DNA of 64,000 nucleotides, taken from Inia geoffrensis. Taxonomy: Eukaryota; Chordata; Mammalia; Artiodactyla; Iniidae. The position numbers and the translations under genes were made by a program. Numbering within the stretch: position 1 is the stretch's first letter; the number at the start of each line of letters is the position of its first letter. Location of the stretch: contig CM070904.1 in the NCBI GenBank assembly GCA_036417435.1, forward strand, positions 132,246,695-132,310,694, read 5' to 3'. The notes beneath the pieces were generated by a model. The model ran no database searches. It had not been told where the DNA came from and saw only the letters and a list, made by a program, of their open reading frames with translations. Positions 58,105 through 64,000 of the stretch are shown here, piece after piece.

Positions 58105-58597
58105 GGTGGCTTTTTTTTAGCTTGGTGTTTAAAAATATATATATTTAAGTTGTAGTAAAATATAATAAGTACCATAAAATATATCCTCTTAACCATATTT
58201 AAGCGCACAGTCCAACGGCATCAAGCATATTCACACTGTTGTACAACCATCACCACCATCCTTCTCTAGAACACCTTTCATCTTCCCAAACTGAGACTCT
58301 GTCCCCATTAACACTAACTGCCTACTCTCCCTCCTAACCCTCATTTTACTTTCCGTCTCTATTAATTTGGCTGCTTACTGTAGGGAATTGCTCAGAATCA
58401 TGCGGTATTTGTCCTTCTGCAACTGTTTTATTTCACTGAGCATAATGTCCTCAAGGTTCGAGGCTCTGAGTCATAGCCTGTGTCCAAATGCCCTTCCTTT
58501 TTAAGGCTGCATAGTATTCCACTGTATGGATGGACCACATTTTGCTTTTCCATTCATCTGCTGATGGACATGTGGGCTGTTTCCACAGTTCATGCTG
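58105..58597 (-). mobile_element. Ancient L1 3' end, antisense
   Basis: TATAATAAGTACCATAAAATATATCCTCTTAACCATATTTAAG, CACTGTTGTACAACCATCACCACCATC, CATCTTCCCAAACTGAGACTCTGTCCCCATTAAC and GGCTGCATAGTATTCCACTGTATGGATGGACCACATTTTGC follow the old L1 3'-end pattern in reverse. Non-coding and decayed. Confidence 0.6.
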
Positions 58598-58894
58598 TTT
58601 TATTGACGCCTGGCAGGAGAGCCACCATCACATGGACTCACAGTGACAGGACACATCTTCCTCCACGAGGGGGTGTGCGTCCCCTCCCAGCCGGGCGTCC
58701 AGGAGGCCCTCCCCCAAGGTTACAGGTGTGCCAGGCAGCCTGGATTTCTTCCTTCCTGCCAGGGAGCTCTCCCGACCTCTGGCCCGGCTCAGGCTGCAGC
58801 CCAGGATCACATGCTGTTTGAAAGTTGGGGTTGGATTCAGGAGGATCCAGACCTGAAAAGAAATGTCCTTTCATTTGATCTGAAAACACGGAAA

Positions 58895-59102
58895 GGGCTT
58901 CCCTGGTGGCGCAGTTGTTGAGAGTCCACCTGCTGATGCAGGGGACACGGGTTCGTGCCCTGGTCCGGGAAGATCCCACATGCCGCGGAGCGGCTGGGCC
59001 CGTGAGCCATGGCTGCTGAGCCTGCGCGTCCGGAGCCTGTGCTCCGCAACGGGAGAGGCCACAACAGCGAGAGGCCCGCGTACCGCAAGAAACAAAAAAC
59101 AA
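58895..59102 (+). mobile_element. CHR-2-like SINE, sense
   Basis: Starts GGGCTTCCCTGGTGGCGCAG, contains GGTTCGTGCCCTGGTCCGGG (B-box-like) and ends GTACCGCAAGAAACAAAAAAC. Target-site duplication AAAACACGGAAA at 58883-58894 and 59103-59114. One of only two sense copies in the window. Confidence 0.95.
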
Positions 59103-59114
59103 AAAACACGGAAA

Positions 59115-62100
59115 ACGTGTTGGTTTGCTGAAAAGGTAGTTCTCCAGTGAGCAATTAATTACCAGATGCATCAGACAGAGGCCAGCAAAGGCAGTAGGTG
59201 CGGAGAGGGGGGGGCGAGGGGGGGCGATGGCTTTGTTCCTGCCCAGCCCAGAAGCTTGCCAAGGCGTGTGACACATTCCGGGTGCTCTCACCACGGCCTT
59301 GTACCTCTCCTTCCAACGAAAACCCTCCTGAACGTGTGCTTTCTCTTACCTCTGACTGCCCATTCTTCCTGAATATAAACGCACAGCAGGGAAGGGACTG
59401 TCACAAATCTCTCACATTAATCGTTTGCCTTCTGTGTGCATCTGTGGCCACCCTGCTGCTGCATCTCCACTGACACCCAAGGGCTGCTGTCCGCGGCAGG
59501 CTTCATGCCAAAGCCAGGCCGCCTCCCCAGATCAGAATTACCGCACGAGGCCAAATTAAATACGTTGTCGCCCTTGCTGCAATTCTTCCACACTTCCTGG
59601 CTCTTAGCAAACGTCTCTTTTAAAATCCTGCAACAGGCTCGCCCTTTTCTATGAAAACAGACCTGCTATTCCTTCCAGATCATTAAAAGCTCAGGAGAGA
59701 TAGGTCAAGGTCGGCTTTCCTTTGCTTCTACTGAACATCCTTGGTCCAGAAAAGGGTAGAGGCCCCTGGCAGACCCGCACCGGCCAAGTGCTTGTGTCCA
59801 AGCATGGGGACAGCCCAGGCAACCCTGACAGCAGCCCCCAGGCTCCCTCGGCGCCCCCTCCCCTCGGGCTGCAGGCACCGGTGATTTCAGGTCCCCAGAA
59901 ACTAACAGGCAAAGCATTAGGGGGTGACCTAAAGCTCAGATGAGCTGCTCAAATAGCAAAAAAGTGCAATGAGGTAAAGTTATGTAAAGTTAAGTAAAAG
60001 CCTCACGGGGAACCATAAAGCTGTTCTTCTCTTTATGAACTCCAGCAAATCGCTTCAGAAAATGAAAGTGCCGTAAAAGACACATTTCCACGGAAAGCTA
60101 AGGATGTTCTGTGTGAAACGGTCACTTAGAAAAAACCTTCCGGAGGAAGAAGCCATTTCTGTGACTTCAGGGCTTGAAGACGTTTGAAGCTACAGCCTCA
60201 GTTAATGAGGACAGGATAGTTTTTTAAAAAACAAGCTTCCAGTTTTACTACCTACGTGATATTCTGCTTAAGTCTTTTAAAACTAATTTTTAAAACCAGA
60301 AATGTGTTCTCATAGCAATTCATTAATTTGTAATAAACTCAATATAGACCCCTTTTGTAGTTAATGGATTCTTTTGAATATTACCCTTTAATTTTCACTT
60401 ATTTGAGCTCTTGGAAAACTGCAGGTTGCTAAATTGAAGCTTAAATGAATTTCTTCTTTATAACAGTTCAGAAGGTACCAAGACCTTAGCAAACAATGTC
60501 ACATCTAATTAAAAATAAAAAGTAATTTTAAATTATGCAGGAAAAGATAGCATTTAAATCATACAGCTTTCTTTAAAAAAAAAAAAACAAAAAAAACCCT
60601 CTGGTTTAATTGAAGGCTTTCTTTACACTTTATATTTTCGTAGAAATGTTGGTAATTCTGAGTGTATCTCCCTGAAGGGGTTTCCTCAAAGGAAAAAGGC
60701 TTTAAATTCTATCTTCCTATTTTCACAGGAGTGTTTCTGACACAGCACGGTGATATTTTTTTTGATGAAAATGTCATACCAAACCTCTGGGTTTTCCTGA
60801 ATTTGTCTAGATAAAAGAGAAGGACAAAAATATATTCCATCTGTAATATTTTGATGTTATAAAAGGCATTTTAAAAAACCTGCATTAAATTAGCAATGGA
60901 AATCACATTCTCTGTCTCCAAACATTTCTAAAATTGAGAATTATTTCATTTCTGTAATTCTGGAACATATAATTCGTTTACAACATGTGTGCCCACATTT
61001 ACACAAACTCAATCATTGCAGAGGAGAACATTTTTCTAAAATATGTGCCCACAGTGTTTAAAAATGAATGCTTTTGGCTCATTGACTTGTTATATAGTAA
61101 AGACTTTATAAAAAAAAAAATGGGCTTTGGATTATTGGTTCTTTACTGAGCCTTGCCATAGAAAGTATATCTTATAATGAGAAAACAGTATAACAGGAGT
61201 GGAAAGTTTACTGAAGCTAATTTGATGCAATATTCCAATGGGTATTCTCTGTTTAGGGTAAAATGCAGATCCAACCCCATCCAGCCTAGACTCTGCACTT
61301 AAGTGGTCCTAGATGTTTGGAGAAGAATTGTTTGCCCCTTTGTCCAAGCACAAGTAAGCCAGCCTGCCTGTTCAGATTCACGTGCATTATTCTGTCTTTG
61401 CAATTTCCTGGAGCTGTCTTCTTGAAGTGGGCGATACACTCTCTTATTTTATCATGCAAGCACTCCTCACAGATTTATGGCAGTGGACACACCTGCAGAG
61501 ACTGCTCCCCCCCACCCCCCACCCGGCCTTACCAAGCACATCTGAAAACGCTGCCACATCACCTCTATCTTTGAGGGAAAACAAGTTGTGTACTTTTTTT
61601 CTGGATTCGTTACAATAGTTGACTGCCTGAGTTCAGTCCCAGCACTGCTCCTGCTTGTAAAACTCTGCAGGTGTGTTGACTGTCATCTAGTCCAGCTAGA
61701 GAAACCGATTCCCAGGTCTCCATATGATTGGCAGGGCTTTCTTTTGCTGTTTTAATCAGTTGCTAACACCTTGCTGTTTAATATCACCGCAAGCACAATT
61801 GCAAACAAGGAAGGACACACTCCTGAAATAATAATTTTTAAAAACCCCGCTGCTTAGTAACAAACATAAAATCCATCATTATTCAGTACAGAGGAATTCT
61901 GTCTTATTGTAACAAAATAGCAATTCTATTCCTGATGCTTTATTTTGATGGTGGAAATTCTCCCTTTTGACAAAGCAATTTCTCTGTACAAAGAAACATT
62001 GTATCTTTTGTTTATTTTCGTCCCTCTGATCTAACACAAAATAGGGAACAATCTTTTACTCAAGAGCAATTAGTCCTGTTCCTATTTCAGAAAATGGTTG

Positions 62101-63265
62101 AACACATAGGCTTAGAGAAGAGAATATTCCTTCAAAAACTACTAACCATTAAGTCGTAAAGACAACTTAGAGACTCTTTTCCTCTAGCAAATAACCATAA
62201 TTTCCTTGAAATCTAGTTCTTTATGTAATTAAAGTTATTTATTTAAGGATTTAAATTTGCTTTAACGTTTTAAATGGCCTTAGTGTCTGTGTAAAATTCA
62301 GTATTTTGAGCCTGGTCGGTGTTGGGTTCGACTACACATATAATTTTACCACTGCTCTGTAATGCAGGCTATTGTTGGTGTAATAATAGTTTAAAACACT
62401 AGCCTGCTGAGGGACAGAATCGGAGGTAATTGGTGCTATACCCAGGCTGGGGCGTCTATTACCCTGGACTCCTCCAGAGTCTCCTAAACGAGTCTACAAG
62501 TTTGATTTCTTACGGCAAGGCAGAGAGAGGGTCTCGAGCGTGTTTATTGATACAGAATGTTCGAGATCGACAGCCAGGGCTTTGCGTATGATCAAGCGAC
62601 TTTCTGTGCAAATCTTATGGAATGTGGCATTCCAGACTTTAAAGGGAAGGGGAGATCGCCATGGCAACGGCACAGGGGGCTGAGACTGGGGGTCCCCTTG
62701 GGAGCTTAAGGGCCAGCAGAATTTTAAGCATTTGCAACTTAAAAAAAAAGAAGAATAGGAAAGCTCCATCACTCTGCCAACTCTGTCTACAGAAATGGAT
62801 ACGGTTAGAGGGTTCCTCGGAAAGATCCAAATAAACACAGCCTGAGCCTGCACGATGTGAGCTGGAAAGGACAGTTGCTAAAAAAAAAAGTGCAGATGCT
62901 GGCCTTTTCCATCGAAGACGGAGCCGCTGTGACTGCCTAACCTCCAGGAAGGAGCAGAGCTTGGGAAAGAGGCCAGTGACTAGTCAGGAAGTGTCCTCGG
63001 CTGGGGGCTGCCCCGCCTGTCCCCTCCTGCCCACCCAGGCTCCCACGTCTCCCAGCTGGCCTGCGCGGCATCTCCGAAGGCCGCCTGGAGACCGGGGCTG
63101 AGGTCCCTGGCGGCCTGGCCCGTGCATGTCTCAGAGTCATGCAGAGCCTGGCCAAGGGCAGCCAGCGGTCGGTTCGTGGCTCCTGACGCTGAACATGTAG
63201 AAACAGCTTCTATTAGCACAGAAATCTCCTAGGATCCAAATAATAAACAAGTGAGTGCAGCATAC
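59115..63265. other. Repeat-poor single-copy block (~4.1 kb), AT-rich core
   Basis: No SINE, LINE or LTR is recognised over ~4.1 kb. The core 59.95-62.5 kb is AT-rich with poly-A runs (60574-60597, 61109-61119), and 62.9-63.2 kb is GC-rich. No open frame of note is present. Such insertion-poor AT-rich stretches often include conserved non-coding elements, but conservation cannot be judged from one sequence. Confidence 0.4.
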
Positions 63266-63277
63266 AAATGACTGTAA

Positions 63278-63496
63278 AGGGCTTCCCTGGTGGCGCAGTG
63301 GTTGAGAGTCCGCCCGCCGATGCAGGGGACACGGGTTCGTGCCCCGGTCCGGGAAGATCCCACATGCCGCGGAGCGGCTGGGCCCGTGAGCCGTGGCCGC
63401 TGAGCCTGCGCGTCCGGAGCCTGTGCTCCGCAACGGGAGAGGCTGCAACAGTGAGAGGCCCGCGTAACGCAACAAAACAAAACAAAACAAAACAAA
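63278..63496 (+). mobile_element. CHR-2-like SINE, sense, near-consensus
   Basis: Starts GGCTTCCCTGGTGGCGCAGT, with GGTTCGTGCCCCGGTCCGGG in the B-box region, then GAGAGGCCCGCGTAACGCAA and an (AACAAAAC)-type tail at 63470-63496. Perfect 12-bp target-site duplication AAATGACTGTAA at 63266-63277 and 63497-63508. It looks like one of the least diverged SINEs in the window. Confidence 0.96.
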
Positions 63497-63508
63497 AAAT
63501 GACTGTAA

Positions 63509-64000
63509 GCCAATGCGATTTGTGGTTGTAGGATCTAAGGGAGGAAAAAAAAAAACATAACAGATTTATAAATGAGGCTAATTCAAACAGTAGAAATTGA
63601 ACTTTATAATAGCCACCTCCTCCCGAAGACCATTCTGAAAGCGAAAAGCAAGAGTCCAGTGGTAGCCAGTAGTCTGAATCAGTGGGTGCTGGCCTCAGAG
63701 GGCCGTGAGGACAGCCCGGGCCCCGCCCCGAGGTGGGAGCCCGACGCCTGGCCTGGGGCCTCTGCAGGGTCACAGGAGAAGGATGAGGGGCAGCCACAGT
63801 GGGGGAAAAGGCACCGAGGCCTCTGGGGAAAACCACAGAGGCCGGTCCCCCACCTCTGGTCCCAACCAAGTCAGCCCACGTGGGAAGCGAGGTGTCGGCT
63901 TCCAGTTCCCTGGATACAAAGTCACAGGGTGTCGGTGTTCTGGATTTCCCCTGCGGCCGAGCACGCACCCGGCCACAGCCCAGACCCAACTTCCACCGCC
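63509..64000. other. Single-copy sequence to window end
   Basis: GC-rich from ~63660. The open frame on the minus strand from 63989 runs into the SINE and is not accepted as a gene. Confidence 0.4.

Noticed and set aside
58638..59294. 218-codon minus-strand open frame
   Set aside because: Its middle is the CHR-2 SINE at 58895-59102 read in reverse; no protein domain.
63278..63496. tRNA gene
   Set aside because: The tRNA-like promoter boxes belong to a CHR SINE, with tail and target-site duplications; no complete cloverleaf was established.
63213..63989. 258-codon minus-strand open frame
   Set aside because: It runs through the CHR-2 SINE at 63278-63496 and adjoining GC-rich DNA. Every CHR SINE here yields similar stop-poor frames in several phases.
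1..64000. A novel multi-gene system such as a defence or biosynthetic cluster
   Set aside because: The window is mammalian nuclear DNA. Every recognisable coding stretch is a retrotransposon remnant, and I could not support any host gene or operon-like unit.

Overview
The window looks like nuclear DNA of a cetartiodactyl mammal, most probably a cetacean. The main evidence is at least thirteen tRNA-derived SINEs of the CHR type. Their sense head is GGCTTCCCTGGTGGCGCAGT and their body carries tRNA-like promoter boxes. The ~200-bp CHR-2-like form is typical of whales and dolphins. LINE-1 elements whose 3' ends resemble artiodactyl/cetacean L1 agree with this, as do decayed L2, MIR, HAL1-like, ancient L1 and LTR relics. 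I found no exon of a host protein-coding gene, no functional RNA gene and no prokaryote-type system. All recognisable coding sequence belongs to retrotransposons, and every copy is broken.

Layout. 1-8,300: an old antisense L1 mosaic with a younger L1 3' fragment and CHR SINEs inserted in it. 8,500-17,475: mostly single-copy, often GC-rich DNA with a sense L1 relic (~9.9-10.6 kb), a CHR-1-like SINE, an L2 3' end and MIR-like pieces. 17,488-23,867: a near-complete antisense L1 ('L1-A') with its own 5' UTR, ORF1, ORF2, 3' UTR and target-site duplication. 23.9-33.4 kb: microsatellites, MIR/L2/HAL1-like relics, an old LTR-like element, and an AT-rich single-copy block at ~30.2-33.36 kb. 33,629-40,877: a full-length-type antisense L1 ('L1-B', ~7.2 kb including a nested SINE) that landed in an antisense L2. 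41.2-51.9 kb: a long TG-rich microsatellite, then single-copy DNA with one SINE, a MaLR-type LTR and L2-like pieces. 51.9-54.1 kb: the 5' half of an ancient antisense L1. 55.0-57.3 kb: an L1 3' fragment and a textbook 5'-inverted ('twin-primed') L1. 58-64 kb: an ancient L1 3' end, two well-preserved sense CHR-2 SINEs, and a repeat-poor AT-rich stretch at ~59.9-62.5 kb.

How the parts relate: L1 machinery (ORF1 RNA-binding protein plus ORF2 endonuclease/reverse transcriptase) mobilises L1 and, in trans, the CHR SINEs. The nesting gives a relative chronology. L2 and old L1 came first, then L1-A and L1-B, then CHR SINEs. The most unusual signal is in L1-A. Its ORF2 endonuclease region carries an in-frame 143-bp insert that matches the first 143 nt of an L1-B-type 5' UTR and is flanked by a 10-bp direct repeat. 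L1-B itself ends in an extra 28-nt tail with a second poly(A) signal, which suggests a short 3' transduction. All family assignments come from reading the sequence; no database search was run.
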